Assembly (NCBI RefSeq): GCF_000332195.1
Contig: NZ_KB235922.1
Location: forward strand, 3,569,322 to 3,633,321
Reading direction: 5' to 3'
Length of the DNA stretch: 64,000 bases
Source of the DNA: Pleurocapsa sp. PCC 7319
Lineage (GTDB): Bacteria; Cyanobacteriota; Cyanobacteriia; Cyanobacteriales; Xenococcaceae
Part shown: positions 19,312-29,053 of the stretch, piece after piece
Numbering within the stretch: the first letter of the stretch is position 1
How the letters are laid out: the number at the start of each line of letters is the position of its first letter
The notes under the pieces: generated by a model
Told to the model about the DNA's origin: nothing
The model's database searches: none
What the model saw: the letters and a program-made list of their open reading frames with translations, nothing else
Position numbers and translations under genes: made by a program

Positions 19312-21912
19312 TTAATATACAGAGGCAGCATTTTGTCTACTGTCTAAAACTTGTTGATATTGATAAAGCATTTGGCGACGTTTTTCCAGATTTCTTCTCT
19401 GACCAACCAACGTTTCATCAAGCATTCTTTTTATTTCTTGCTCTTGTTTCAATTGATTTTCTAGATAAAACAGCTCATTTTCAGTCGCAAGATTAGCTTT
19501 TCTTTGCAGCTTTTTCACTTTTTGACGTTGTGCCAGCAGTTCTTCTTCTTGTTCCTTCACCATTCGGGTTAAATCTGCCAAGTCTCGTTGTAAATTGAAC
19601 ACCATTGACTCCAGTTTTTCAATAGGAGCTATTTGAAGTTGCTGTTCATCTAAATCTGTAGCCAGCTTATTTTTCTTTGACTCTCTTGATAGAGAAGATA
19701 TGGTTTCCCACAATTCTTCTTTAGAGGAAGAACCTGGCAATTGTTTGGGAATCAAATTACCTCGCTGTTCTTCAAGAACATGATAATAAGAGTGGGAGTC
19801 AAACTGGGGATTGACACCATTAAAGATAACTCCCAACATATTGAGTCCAGATTGATCCAAAATTTCTTTAGTAAATCTAGCTTGTCCTTTTTCTACAGAA
19901 CCTGGTCTAACCACTAATAAAACTCCGTCAGCTGTACGTCCAATAATAGGAGCATCAGCAGTGAAATCCAACGCAGGAGTATCAAGAATAACGAAGTCAT
20001 AACGTTCTGTCCAATAATCCATCAGCATTCTCATTCTTTGAGAATCAAGAAGGGCAGCAGGAGATGGAGCAATAACCCCAGAAGTTAGCAAGTCAAGATT
20101 GGGCATAACTTTTTCAGTAACCGTTCTCGGGTCTATCTGTTCAGCAATAACATTACTCAGACCATTGTTGTTATAAATATCCCAGATACGATGTTGAATT
20201 GGGCTATGCAGGTTCGCGTCAACCAAGAGAACTTTATTCCCTACCTGAGCCATTGCCGCCGCTAAGTTGGCTGCAACTGTAGATTTACCCTCTTGAGAGC
20301 TAGAACTAGTAACTACAACACTTTTAATTGTTGCATCAGAGTTCAAAAACTGAATATTTGACTGTAACATCCGATAAGACTCACTCTGAGGCAAGGATGG
20401 ATATCCCCCAACCACTAACCTAGGAATTAGCTGATCTTGCTCAGATTCTGGAGGAAGGCTAGATAGCTTTGATTTATCAAGACTAGGAATTACACCCAAC
20501 GAATCATAGCCAAATAGCTGCCGAGCTTCTTCAACGGTTTTAATTGATTTGTCAGTAATCTCCAAGAGATAAATTATCCCTGCTGCTGCTAAAAGTGCCA
20601 GAGAACCAGAAGCTAAATAACCAACCGCACGAGAAGAAACTGGTTTATTGGGAATAACTGCATTGGAAATCACCCTAACATTACCGGGATCTTGACTTTC
20701 AGCAATTCTAACGGTCTGCAGCTGTTGCCACAAAATGTCATAAGTTGATTCAAATGATTTTACTTGTCTTTCTAGCAGCCGCAGTTTTTGCTCTATTTGA
20801 GGTACTTGTTTGATTTTTACCCGACGGTTTTGTTCGGTTTCAGTTAGACTATCAATCTGTTTCTGAAGACCAATATTGTTGGCTTCTAGCTTAATTAATT
20901 CACTGGTAAGCTCCTGTTGAATCATGCCAGATTTGCTGTTCTTCAATAGTTCTTTTGCCTGTTCTCCCCCAACGGATTGAGTTTGTTGATCTAGCAGTTT
21001 TTCTAAAGAACCGATTTGTTCTTTTAATTCGATTACGTTGGGACTATTGGCAGTGTAGCGTGCTTGAGCCGTCGCTAACTCTGATTCTGCTTGTTGAAGT
21101 TTAGCTATTGTTTCTCTAATTTCAGGCGACTGGCTAATCGTATTTAAAATTACCGCCTGCTCTGAATTTAATCCCAGTTTATCCTTTAAGTAATTAGCTT
21201 GAGATCTAGCATTATTTATTTGTCCCTTAGCTTTAGCTATTTCTGACTGTACTTCTTGTATGGAATCAATTAAAGCTTTAGTGTCTTCATCAGGAGAAAC
21301 GAACTCATTTGACTCTTTTAACTGGCGAATTTCAGCTTCGGTTCTTTGCAGAGCATCTTCTACTTTAGGTAATTGTTCTTCTAAAAATTCCCTAGCAGAA
21401 ACTGCCTCGGCTCGGTTAACTACGGTGTTATTCTCCAAATAATTTCTCACCAAAGTATTAACTACTTTCGCTGCTTCCTCAGGATTTTTGCTAGCAAATG
21501 AAACCTGTAAAATATCTGTGCCTGGTATGGAACCAACTTTAAGCTTGTTCTGAAATGCTGAAACACTTATTCGCTCACCCTCTTCATTTTTAAGTTCAAT
21601 TTCAGGATCACTGATGGTTTTTTTGATCAGGGGAACTGAGCGTAATACTTCAGCTTCAGTATCAATGGGATTGCCTTTATCAGCAACAGGTGAAAAAGCA
21701 CCTAGAGCTCTACTTGATTCTGATAGGGAGGAACTAACGGTGCTTTCTTTAAACTTTAACTTAGCTTCCGCCTGATATATATTTTCTTTGAGGGAGGTGG
21801 CAACAACCCCCAAAGTTAATACGGACAAGAATACTACTGACCCAGGAAGCCAACGTCTTTTAACTATTTCCCAATACTGGTCAACACCTACAGAAGTTTG
21901 CGAAGGATACAT
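19312..21912 (-). CDS. Wzc-like polysaccharide co-polymerase / BY-kinase
   Basis: 866 residues. A Wzz-type chain-length domain with a first membrane helix (about 22-41) leads to a long periplasmic coiled coil (about 170-400), a second helix (about 429-450) and a cytosolic ATPase. Walker A is SSSSQEGKST (about 536-545), A' is VLLVDANLHSP (561-571; the usual form is DADLRRP), and Walker B is VILDTPALD. These enzymes control polysaccharide chain length and export. Instead of a plain tyrosine tail, a further coiled coil (about 760-855) ends the protein; only MLYQYQQ and a final Tyr supply C-terminal tyrosines. It fits the nearby glycan genes. Kinase activity is inferred. Confidence 0.88.
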   Translation of the reverse strand: MYPSQTSVGVDQYWEIVKRRWLPGSVVFLSVLTLGVVATSLKENIYQAEAKLKFKESTVSSSLSESSRALGAFSPVADKGNPIDTEAEVLRSVPLIKKTISDPEIELKNEEGERISVSAFQNKLKVGSIPGTDILQVSFASKNPEEAAKVVNTLVRNYLENNTVVNRAEAVSAREFLEEQLPKVEDALQRTEAEIRQLKESNEFVSPDEDTKALIDSIQEVQSEIAKAKGQINNARSQANYLKDKLGLNSEQAVILNTISQSPEIRETIAKLQQAESELATAQARYTANSPNVIELKEQIGSLEKLLDQQTQSVGGEQAKELLKNSKSGMIQQELTSELIKLEANNIGLQKQIDSLTETEQNRRVKIKQVPQIEQKLRLLERQVKSFESTYDILWQQLQTVRIAESQDPGNVRVISNAVIPNKPVSSRAVGYLASGSLALLAAAGIIYLLEITDKSIKTVEEARQLFGYDSLGVIPSLDKSKLSSLPPESEQDQLIPRLVVGGYPSLPQSESYRMLQSNIQFLNSDATIKSVVVTSSSSQEGKSTVAANLAAAMAQVGNKVLLVDANLHSPIQHRIWDIYNNNGLSNVIAEQIDPRTVTEKVMPNLDLLTSGVIAPSPAALLDSQRMRMLMDYWTERYDFVILDTPALDFTADAPIIGRTADGVLLVVRPGSVEKGQARFTKEILDQSGLNMLGVIFNGVNPQFDSHSYYHVLEEQRGNLIPKQLPGSSSKEELWETISSLSRESKKNKLATDLDEQQLQIAPIEKLESMVFNLQRDLADLTRMVKEQEEELLAQRQKVKKLQRKANLATENELFYLENQLKQEQEIKRMLDETLVGQRRNLEKRRQMLYQYQQVLDSRQNAASVY

Positions 21913-22041
21913 AAAAAAATGCTATATTGAGCGAAGTTTATTTAATATATATTTAGAAAATGACTACATACGTAAATATGCTTAACATATAATAACTGAA
22001 TAATTACTAACTTTAAACAAAGTTTTGATGAAGCTAGCAAG

Positions 22042-23175
22042 TCATTTAAACTTGTACACTTGTTTAATCTCAGAAATTACTCGTGCTAAATCTGCATCAC
22101 TTAAGTTAGAACCAGAAGGTAGACACAAACCCTTTTGAAATAAATCTTCGGCCACCCCATTATTAATGCACTCGCAGTCAGCAAATACTGGTTGTAAATG
22201 CATTGGTTTCCAAACTGGTCTGGTTTCTATTTGTTTTGCTAGCAGTTGTAGACGTACTTGTTCTCGATCAATTCCCGCAATTTGGGGGTCAAAAGTTAAA
22301 CAACTTAACCAACGAGTACTCACTCCGTAATTGGGCTCTGGCATAAATTGAATACCCGGTAAATCTCCCAGAGCTTCACGATAAATTTCAAAGTTTTTGC
22401 GGCGGGCAGCTACTCTTTCCTTTAATACTAATAATTGTCCCCGACCAATGCCAGCTGAGATATTACTCAATCGATAATTAAAGCCTATTTCGGTATGCTC
22501 ATAATGGGGTTGAGGATCCCTTGCTTGAGTTGCCAGAAACTTAGCCTTGTCAATCAAGTTAAGATCATCAGAAACTAGCATTCCTCCACCAGAGGTAGTA
22601 ATTATTTTATTGCCATTAAAGGAGAAAATACCTGCACGTCCCCATGTTCCCGGAGAAGTATTTTTATAGGTTGCTCCCAAGGCTTCAGCCGCATCTTCAA
22701 TTACAGGAATCGAATAGCGATCGCAGATGGCTAAAATCGGTTCAAGATCGGCACTCTGACCATAGAGATGAACTAACAATACCGCTTTAGGTAGTTTTCC
22801 CTGTTTATCTCGTTTGGCTAAGGCATCTGCCAACAGGTTTGGATCCATGTTCCAGGAAAGGCGATCGCTATCGATAAATACTGGTTTGGCCCCCAAATAA
22901 GTTATGGGACTAGCACTAGCAATAAACGTAAAAGTCGAACAAAATACTTCATCCCCGGATTTAACCCCCACTAGCTTGAGAGCTAGATGTAAAGCTGCTG
23001 TACCTGAGGATAAAGCCGCAGAATATTTGGAGCCAACTACTTGAGAAAATTCTTGTTCAAAAGCATCTATATTAGGACCGACAGGGGCAACCCAATTAGT
23101 CTCAAAAGCTTCTTTAACAAATTCTAGTTCTTGCGCTCCCATGTGAGGAGTAGATAAAAGAATTGGCTGATTCAC
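22042..23175 (-). CDS. DegT/DnrJ/EryC1/StrS aminotransferase
   Basis: 377 residues, PLP fold type I. SSGTAALHLAL (about 57-66) binds phosphate, VIEDAAEALGA carries the Asp that pairs with the pyridine nitrogen, and the Schiff-base lysine is in FSFNGNKIITTSGGG (K190). Such enzymes put an amino group on a nucleotide-linked keto-sugar (for example perosamine- or bacillosamine-type sugars). With the neighbouring GT4 gene it probably provides and attaches an amino sugar of the surface glycan. The exact sugar cannot be inferred, and no partner dehydratase is in the window. Confidence 0.9.
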   Translation of the reverse strand: MNQPILLSTPHMGAQELEFVKEAFETNWVAPVGPNIDAFEQEFSQVVGSKYSAALSSGTAALHLALKLVGVKSGDEVFCSTFTFIASASPITYLGAKPVFIDSDRLSWNMDPNLLADALAKRDKQGKLPKAVLLVHLYGQSADLEPILAICDRYSIPVIEDAAEALGATYKNTSPGTWGRAGIFSFNGNKIITTSGGGMLVSDDLNLIDKAKFLATQARDPQPHYEHTEIGFNYRLSNISAGIGRGQLLVLKERVAARRKNFEIYREALGDLPGIQFMPEPNYGVSTRWLSCLTFDPQIAGIDREQVRLQLLAKQIETRPVWKPMHLQPVFADCECINNGVAEDLFQKGLCLPSGSNLSDADLARVISEIKQVYKFK

Positions 23176-23273
23176 TGGTGTTTAAAAATATATTCTTTGT
23201 CAAAAAGGATAATTGTTGTATTACTTTAATACAAAAAGGACATTGATTTGATTTTAAAAGTAGTTATAGCCAA

Positions 23274-24371
23274 CTAAGATTTTTGAGCTACAATTTCTTG
23301 GTAAACTGTCAAAGTTCTATCGTACATATGCTTGAATGTCAGTTCAGATTCATATTTCTGACGAGCTAATTTGCCCATACGACTTCTTTCTTGGTCATTA
23401 TCAATCAAATATGACAGCTTTTGACGTAGTTTTTCGGTATCATTGCGAGGGATAACGTACCCTGTTTCATTGTCAATGACAATTTCTTTAACTCCGCCAA
23501 CATCAGAAACTACCACGGGTAAACCAGCTCGCATCGCTTCGATAATCGTACAAGGTAAAGCTTCAAATTTTGAGATTAAGGTGAAAATTTGTACTTCTGC
23601 TAAAATTTTGGCTACGTCTTGACGAAAACCAAGGAACGCCACTTTTTTAGTTATTCCTAATTGTTCCACATGTTGACGAATTATTGGTAAATTAGGACCA
23701 TCCCCGACTAAAATTAATTGTGCATCAAGATCTTGAACAGCCTTAATTAGAGTTGAGTGATCTTTTGGTTCGTCAAAACGTGCCACCATAGCGATTTTAA
23801 TTGGATCAGATTTAGCAGGATTAGCCCTTAAGATGGGAACAACATCTTTCATGCCATTATGAACTGTTAGTAATTGCTGAGGATTCATACCTGCTGTAAA
23901 TCCAATCTGGCGATCAAATTCGGAAACACAAATTACCTTTTCTGTTAGAGGTACCATTAGTCTTTCCAGCCAGCGAAAAATAGTACGACTGGGCTCTGGT
24001 ATACCTGGAGTAAATGACCAGCCATGAGCAGTAAAAACACATGGAACTTTAGTAAGTTTGCTGGCAAGGCGACCTAATATTCCCGCTTTGCTGGAATGAG
24101 CCGCAATTAAATCTGGTTTGAATAGGTCAATTATGTGTAAGATGTATCGAAAGCTTTTGCCATCTGCAACTGGATTAATTTTTCTCTGTAGATACTCACA
24201 AGAAATTGACTCAATACCTGCTTGTCTTAGAATCTCATTATATATACCTTTTTGACCAGTGAGAACTAGAACTTTGTGTTGTTCTTCTTGTAAAGCAATG
24301 GCCAAATCTTGTACATGAACTTGAGCGCCCCCTATGGCGTCAGCTCTAGTAATTACAAATAGAATATTCAT
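23274..24371 (-). CDS. Family 4 glycosyltransferase
   Basis: 365 residues. NILFVITRADAIGGAQVHVQ opens the GT-B fold; HSSKAGILGRLA and TAHGWSF are typical of the EpsD/WbnH-like branch; the donor domain has IAMVARFDEPKDHSTLIKAV, LVGDGP and EALPCTIIEAMRAGLPVV with the two catalytic glutamates. It lies 98 bp upstream of the DegT aminotransferase on the same strand. The likely role is transfer of a sugar to a lipid-linked acceptor in glycan synthesis. Confidence 0.88.
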   Translation of the reverse strand: MNILFVITRADAIGGAQVHVQDLAIALQEEQHKVLVLTGQKGIYNEILRQAGIESISCEYLQRKINPVADGKSFRYILHIIDLFKPDLIAAHSSKAGILGRLASKLTKVPCVFTAHGWSFTPGIPEPSRTIFRWLERLMVPLTEKVICVSEFDRQIGFTAGMNPQQLLTVHNGMKDVVPILRANPAKSDPIKIAMVARFDEPKDHSTLIKAVQDLDAQLILVGDGPNLPIIRQHVEQLGITKKVAFLGFRQDVAKILAEVQIFTLISKFEALPCTIIEAMRAGLPVVVSDVGGVKEIVIDNETGYVIPRNDTEKLRQKLSYLIDNDQERSRMGKLARQKYESELTFKHMYDRTLTVYQEIVAQKS

Positions 24372-24608
24372 TTTTAACTGCGTAAAAAAATCGTGGGATA
24401 AAAGTTTGAGAAAACCGTCTAAATAGAATGATAAGTGAAAATACTTAGATAATATATATTTTTTTGATAAAGTAGCAATTTGACTGCCTAAAGTAGAATA
24501 TTGACTCCTGTCGAATTTAGATAGCTAAAGTCGCAGTTAGATGATAAAAAATGGTTTATTTTGGGGAACTATGGAGTCATCAGTGTACTTTTGAAGAGAC
24601 AGTTAACT

Positions 24609-25589
24609 ATGGCTTTTTCGGCTTATTCATCAACTAACTATTCACCAGGAGATTGTGTGCCAGTGGTGCAAACTTGGAATCTGGGAAAAATTTACCGCAC
24701 TGGCTTTTGGATGAATCAAAAGATAGAATCTCTGAAAAATTGTTCTCTCAGTATTTGTCGTGGAGAAACTTTTGGTCTATTAGGACCAAACGGAGCCGGA
24801 AAAACGACCCTCCTCAAAACTTTGCTAGGTATTACCCGTCCCACCACAGGGAGAGCTCTCATTTTTGGTAAATCCATTGGCGATCGCACTGTTAAGCAAA
24901 AGATTGGCTATTTGCCTGAAAATGCCTATCTCTATGATTTTTTAACTGCTTGGGAGTTTTTAGAATTTATTGCTGGGTTATTCCAAATTCCCCACGGCAA
25001 ACAGCATAAACGGATTACTGAATTATTAGACTTGGTTGGGCTGGCTCGTTCCACTGCTCGCAAAAAGAAACTCAAGCAGTATTCTAAAGGGATGTTGCAA
25101 AGAGTGGGAATGGCACAAGCTCTAATTAACGATCCTGAAATTGTGTTTTTAGATGAACCCATGTCGGGACTCGATCCCATGGGTCGCTATCGAATGCGAG
25201 AAATTGTTTTATCTCTTAAACAAGAAGGCAAGACAATCTTTTTTAATTCCCATATACTATCTGATATCGAACAGATTTGCGATCGCATTGCTTTTTTAGC
25301 TTTGGGGGAATTAATTTGTCAGGGTTCTCTAGATGAATTACTGGGGACTAGCGATGCTTATCAGGCAACTGTTGCTGGAGGTAACTCCGAATCTTTAGCA
25401 CCTTGGATGACTAATTTAACTGAGGAAAATAATCGTTGGCATGGTCAGCTCAAAGTTGAACCAAATCGGTTTATGACTCATCTTGATGATGTTGAGGCCA
25501 AGTTAGTCAGTCTAAAGTTAGCTAGACCTTCTTTGGAAGAGTTTTTCATGGAGCAACTACGAGCCAGAGGAATTGAAGTTAGTCGCTGA
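24609..25589 (+). CDS. ABC transporter ATP-binding protein (ABC-2 type)
   Basis: 326 residues from the ATG at 24609. An in-frame TTG at 24561 would add 16 residues, but the downstream ATG followed by MAFSAYSST looks more natural. Walker A is GPNGAGKTT, the signature is YSKGMLQRVG, and Walker B is IVFLDEPMSGLDP. The C-terminal 80 residues are the extension seen in ABC-2 exporter ATPases (NatA/CcmA-like). No permease is adjacent on this strand, so its partner is elsewhere. Substrate unknown. Confidence 0.85.
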   Translation: MAFSAYSSTNYSPGDCVPVVQTWNLGKIYRTGFWMNQKIESLKNCSLSICRGETFGLLGPNGAGKTTLLKTLLGITRPTTGRALIFGKSIGDRTVKQKIGYLPENAYLYDFLTAWEFLEFIAGLFQIPHGKQHKRITELLDLVGLARSTARKKKLKQYSKGMLQRVGMAQALINDPEIVFLDEPMSGLDPMGRYRMREIVLSLKQEGKTIFFNSHILSDIEQICDRIAFLALGELICQGSLDELLGTSDAYQATVAGGNSESLAPWMTNLTEENNRWHGQLKVEPNRFMTHLDDVEAKLVSLKLARPSLEEFFMEQLRARGIEVSR

Positions 25590-25615
25590 ATAGTTATTTG
25601 GTCGAAAACCAGACT

Positions 25616-25650
25616 AAATGCCTAGACTAACTAACTAATTTAGGCATTTT
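25616..25650. terminator. Bidirectional terminator-like hairpin
   Basis: A perfect 9-bp inverted repeat, AAATGCCTA and TAGGCATTT, with a 16-nt loop, followed by TTTT on the plus strand. It sits between the convergent ABC ATPase and DUF1815 genes, where it could end transcription from both sides. The stem is AT-rich and moderate in strength. Confidence 0.7.
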
Positions 25651-25679
25651 AATGTAGATATTTTTCATCAAGATCTTAG

Positions 25680-26042
25680 TTACACACGCTCTTTAGCTTG
25701 AGAACTTTCTGAATGAATCGCTTCAGATTCAGAAGAGGGAGTCTGATATTTAATTAAATCCGCCAAATCTTGTAGTTGGTTAATTGCTTCGGCTCCTTCT
25801 AATTTCATTAGTTCCCGGTCATCTCTCATTTCCGTCCAGGTGATTCCATAGTCTGAAACTAAAAAACGGATTAGATGATCATCTCCCAAACTAACCATAA
25901 ACGAAGCACTATTCATTTCACCACCACAAGTGTAGCAAGAGGCTAGATAACCTCTTCCTTCTAAGGCGATCGCCAATGCCTGAAGAGTCATCACTAAATT
26001 CTGTACAAATTGACGATGCTGTTGTGCAAGTCTAATAAACAC
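25680..26042 (-). CDS. DUF1815 family protein
   Basis: 120 residues. The start MFIRLAQQHRQFVQNLVMTL and the central GYLASCYTCGGEMNSASFMV match the cyanobacterial DUF1815 family of unknown function. A CxxC pair (CYTC) lies near residue 40 and could bind metal or form a disulphide. No membrane segments are seen and the C-terminus is Ser/Glu-rich. It is a conserved small soluble cyanobacterial protein. Confidence 0.8.
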   Translation of the reverse strand: MFIRLAQQHRQFVQNLVMTLQALAIALEGRGYLASCYTCGGEMNSASFMVSLGDDHLIRFLVSDYGITWTEMRDDRELMKLEGAEAINQLQDLADLIKYQTPSSESEAIHSESSQAKERV

Positions 26043-26181
26043 TTTGTTCCTCCGAACACCTTTTCATATTGTAAACGGTTTTGTAATTTTTTATATTTTC
26101 TTAATATTTTTCTGGGCGCTTTCCTCTGGGTAGATGAATTGAGCAATTAATCATCAGTCTAATTAAGTTTAATCCAATTTT

Positions 26182-26955
26182 CTATTTTGACTCAGATTCA
26201 AGGGGTTCAGATTTTAAGACAATAGTACAGAGAGGAATTACGCTTTGATCTTCTAAAACAGCTTCTAAATTTAACTCGGGTGCAGATAATCCAGCAACTG
26301 TCAGAGAAAACTCAAAGCCACTTTGATTAGATGAGGGAATATCTGGATATCGTTGGATGACGACCGGGCGACGTAATTCAACAGGAGCCTCCAAAAGGGT
26401 TTGTGATTGATAAATGACTCTTAAGATCTTGGCGGGAGATTGTTTGCCTAATACCCAGCCTTTAACCATAATCGAGCCAGCGATCGCCATTGAATCTACT
26501 TTGGGCGTAAGAATTCCAAAGCCCCATAATGTATCAAAATTATTTTTAGGCAGAGTTTTTTGAATATCGACTACCTTAATTGGAGTTTTAATTTGCTGTA
26601 GCCAATTTTGCGATCTCGTTAATGCCTGTTGAGCTTGTTTGAATTGTGACTGTAACAGATTAAATGCTTTTTGTTGCTCAAATAATTCCTTTTTATAACG
26701 TTGCGCCTCAGCAGTATTTTTTTGCAATTTCAACTGAGTTTCTCCCAGTTCTACCTGAAAACCTTGATTAATTTGCAGAAGAGCCTGGGTCTGAGCCAAC
26801 TCTTGCTGAGATTTTTCTAAATCAGTTCTCAAATTTTCTATTGTCGACTCCGCTTTTTTTAACTTGGCTTCAGCTTGTTGAGCTTGCTGTGCTTGTTGCT
26901 TGTATTTATCAAAATCTCCTTCAGAAAGCCAATTTGCTAGTTTTAGAAGCCTCAA
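26182..26955 (-). CDS. Coiled-coil protein of unknown function
   Basis: 257 residues. Residues about 15-125 are a long Gln/Ala/Leu-rich coiled coil (KQQAQQAQQAEAKLKKAEST). The C-terminal 130 residues look like a beta-rich domain (MAIAGSIMVKGWVLG, GFEFSLTVAGL) similar in feel to sugar-binding or glycosyltransferase-associated domains that describe properties such as 'convert to another carbohydrate'. I do not recognise a named family. No signal peptide or membrane helix is evident. It is separated from both neighbours by promoter-sized gaps. Confidence 0.6.
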   Translation of the reverse strand: MRLLKLANWLSEGDFDKYKQQAQQAQQAEAKLKKAESTIENLRTDLEKSQQELAQTQALLQINQGFQVELGETQLKLQKNTAEAQRYKKELFEQQKAFNLLQSQFKQAQQALTRSQNWLQQIKTPIKVVDIQKTLPKNNFDTLWGFGILTPKVDSMAIAGSIMVKGWVLGKQSPAKILRVIYQSQTLLEAPVELRRPVVIQRYPDIPSSNQSGFEFSLTVAGLSAPELNLEAVLEDQSVIPLCTIVLKSEPLESESK

Positions 26956-27086
26956 ATCTTTACTCCTTAAACAGTTTAGTAATATGAGCCAGTTAAATTT
27001 TAGCTCAAGATAATATTATTCTTGAGATTGACAGTACATCAGTTTACAGTAAATTATTGCCATTATTGTCTTCAATAAGATACTAC

Positions 27087-27848
27087 ATGAGTCCTCATCA
27101 TCTCCCATCAATTGTGCGTTTAGAACAGGTTGGTCTCAAGGCTACTATTGGCTCTAATTTTTTGTTACAGGACATCTCATTTACAATTCAACCAGGAGAT
27201 AAAATAGCGATAGTCGGTGCATCTGGGGCAGGAAAAACATCGTTACTACGACTGCTTAACCGTTTAGTTTCTCCCGATTTGGGAACAGTCTACTTTCAAG
27301 AGCAACCAAGACAAAAACTGACCTCTATTCAACTACGCCGTCGAGTAGTTTTGGTTGCTCAAGAGCCCAAGCTACTTGGGATGAATACTCTAGAAGCTCT
27401 GAGCTATCCATTACACTTACAGAAATTAGCAGAGACAGAAATTCGCCACAGGATTGAAACTTGGATGGATAGATTGCGAATATCCCCAGAATGGCTTAAT
27501 AAAACTGAACTTCAGCTATCTCTAGGACAAAGACAATTAATTGCGATCGCTCGTGCTTTAGTAATGAATCCCCAGGTGTTACTGTTAGATGAGCCGACAT
27601 CAGCTTTAGACGTAGGTATTGCTAATCATCTTTTAAATGTTCTAGAAGACTTAAACCAGAAGCAAAACCTAACTATCATCATGGTCAATCATCAACTGGA
27701 ATTAATTAAAAATTTCTGCGATCGCATTCTATATTTAAATGCAGGAAGATTAGAAGAAGACATTGGAGCTACTGAAGCTGATTGGTTAAGACTAAGACAA
27801 AAGTTACTTCAACTACAAGCTGCTCAAGAACAAGAATGGCTTGAATAG
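27087..27848 (+). CDS. ABC transporter ATP-binding protein
   Basis: 253 residues from the ATG at 27087; an in-frame TTG at 27057 would add ten residues. Walker A is GASGAGKTS, the signature is LSLGQRQLIAIARAL (Gln before Arg as in phosphate or amino acid importers) and Walker B is VLLLDEPTSALD. The D-loop, and the H-loop in MVNHQLEL, are present. The overall pattern is that of a small importer-type or FbpC/PstB-like ATPase; related proteins with a FetB partner (YbbL/FetA type) are an alternative. No permease of that kind is adjacent. Confidence 0.83.
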   Translation: MSPHHLPSIVRLEQVGLKATIGSNFLLQDISFTIQPGDKIAIVGASGAGKTSLLRLLNRLVSPDLGTVYFQEQPRQKLTSIQLRRRVVLVAQEPKLLGMNTLEALSYPLHLQKLAETEIRHRIETWMDRLRISPEWLNKTELQLSLGQRQLIAIARALVMNPQVLLLDEPTSALDVGIANHLLNVLEDLNQKQNLTIIMVNHQLELIKNFCDRILYLNAGRLEEDIGATEADWLRLRQKLLQLQAAQEQEWLE

Positions 27849-27890
27849 CTAAGTTATTAGCTTTTATTTAAGTTGACTTTAGATCTGATA

Positions 27891-27956
27891 GTGAGACAGT
27901 TCGTTGGCGGGGTTCCCCCGCTTAAAGAAACTGTCGAACCCGAAGGGCTAATAGCT
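27891..27956. repeat. Composite hairpin repeat, short copy
   Basis: GTGAGACAGTTCGTTGGC, then GGGG-TTC-CCCC, then GAAACTGTCGAACCCGAAGG and GCTAATAGCT. It shares both ends with the longer copy at 17863-17996. It lies between the convergent ABC ATPase and LivH-type permease genes, and the GC hairpin could also act as a terminator. Confidence 0.75.
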
Positions 27957-27965
27957 GAAGACTGA

Positions 27966-28835
27966 TTAAACTTTTTTAATTTGGTTCCTGGCAAACAATC
28001 CGTTAGGTCTGAAGGTTAAAGCTAAAATTACTAAGGCAAAACCAATAATTTCTCGATAGCTACCGCCTAAATATGCTGCAGCGAGAGATTCCCCAATACC
28101 GTAAAATACTCCAGCGATCGCAATGCCCCATGGACTATTCAACCCGCCAATAATTGCTGTAGCAAAGGCTTTTAACCCTAGCATTGTTCCCATACCAGCG
28201 GAGACATTGTAGATTGGTGCAATCAGAATACCAGCCACTCCTGCTAAAACTGTTGATAATGCATAAGAAAATGCGATCGCTCCCTCCACATTAATGCCCA
28301 TAATTTTGGCAGTCTCTGGATTTTCACTCGTCGCCAGAAAAGCTTTACCCCATAAAGTATGAGTAAAAGTAAAACGAATCATCAAGGCGATCGCTATACC
28401 GACTATGGGAATCAGTAATTCCAGGGGATAAACACCAAAATCCAAAATATTAATGGGTGTTTTAGCTAAAAATGAAGGATAGGCGCGAACTTCTTTGCCG
28501 AAAGTAAGCATGGCTAAGTTTTCAGCGATAATGCCGACAGCAATCGTAGTCAGTAACCAGGAGTTGGAACCATCTACTGCAAATGGTCTTACTGCCAATC
28601 TTTCAACGATTAAGCCAAAAACAGCGCAGATAATTAACGACAAAGGAATGGCGATCGCAATATGCCACTCCCAAGTGATATTAAATACATAACAGACAAC
28701 TGCCCCCAACATCACCGAAGCACCTTGGGAAAAATTCATCGTATTAGAAACGGAATAGGTGATCTGGAATCCCAAGGCAATCAAACTATAAACGCTACCA
28801 ATAGCAATACCAGAAATAATAAATTGCTGTAACAT
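27966..28835 (-). CDS. Branched-chain/neutral amino acid ABC permease (LivH/NatD type)
   Basis: 289 residues, about eight membrane helices. FIISGIAIGSVYSLIALGFQ and NTMNFSQGASVMLGAV are hallmarks of the LivH family, and AFATAIIGGLNSPWGIAIAG is the cytosolic EAA-like loop region that contacts the ATPase. In cyanobacteria the NatD subunit of the N-I neutral amino acid importer belongs here; a urea permease UrtB is an alternative but normally longer. The other Nat/Liv subunits are not adjacent, which is common for the cyanobacterial nat genes. Confidence 0.85.
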   Translation of the reverse strand: MLQQFIISGIAIGSVYSLIALGFQITYSVSNTMNFSQGASVMLGAVVCYVFNITWEWHIAIAIPLSLIICAVFGLIVERLAVRPFAVDGSNSWLLTTIAVGIIAENLAMLTFGKEVRAYPSFLAKTPINILDFGVYPLELLIPIVGIAIALMIRFTFTHTLWGKAFLATSENPETAKIMGINVEGAIAFSYALSTVLAGVAGILIAPIYNVSAGMGTMLGLKAFATAIIGGLNSPWGIAIAGVFYGIGESLAAAYLGGSYREIIGFALVILALTFRPNGLFARNQIKKV

Positions 28836-28887
28836 AATTCTTCGATTCTAAATATCCCAAAGCTTTTAACATAAGATATTGGTTCAA

Positions 28888-28922
28888 AGGGAATAGGGAA
28901 TAGATAATAGGGAATAGGGAAT
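28888..28922. repeat. Heptanucleotide tandem repeat AGGGAAT
   Basis: Five 7-bp units: AGGGAAT, AGGGAAT, AGATAAT, AGGGAAT, AGGGAAT. It is an STRR-type repeat in the gap upstream of the LivH-type permease gene and could affect its promoter spacing. Confidence 0.85.
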
Positions 28923-29053
28923 GTCCTAATGTTTTCTCGTAGTGCTTTCACTTAAATACTCTAGGTGATTACTGCAATTTTTCATGGTTTCGTACGTAGT
29001 AAATGGTATTCAATACTTTTTTGAAATTAATTTAAGATTACTGAGAGACTACT

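Noticed and set aside
24561-24608. TTG start for the ABC ATPase
   Set aside because: The ATG at 24609 is a better start and the extra 16 residues do not look like part of the fold.
27057-27086. TTG start for the second ABC ATPase
   Set aside because: The ATG at 27087 is close and no ribosome binding site supports the earlier codon.
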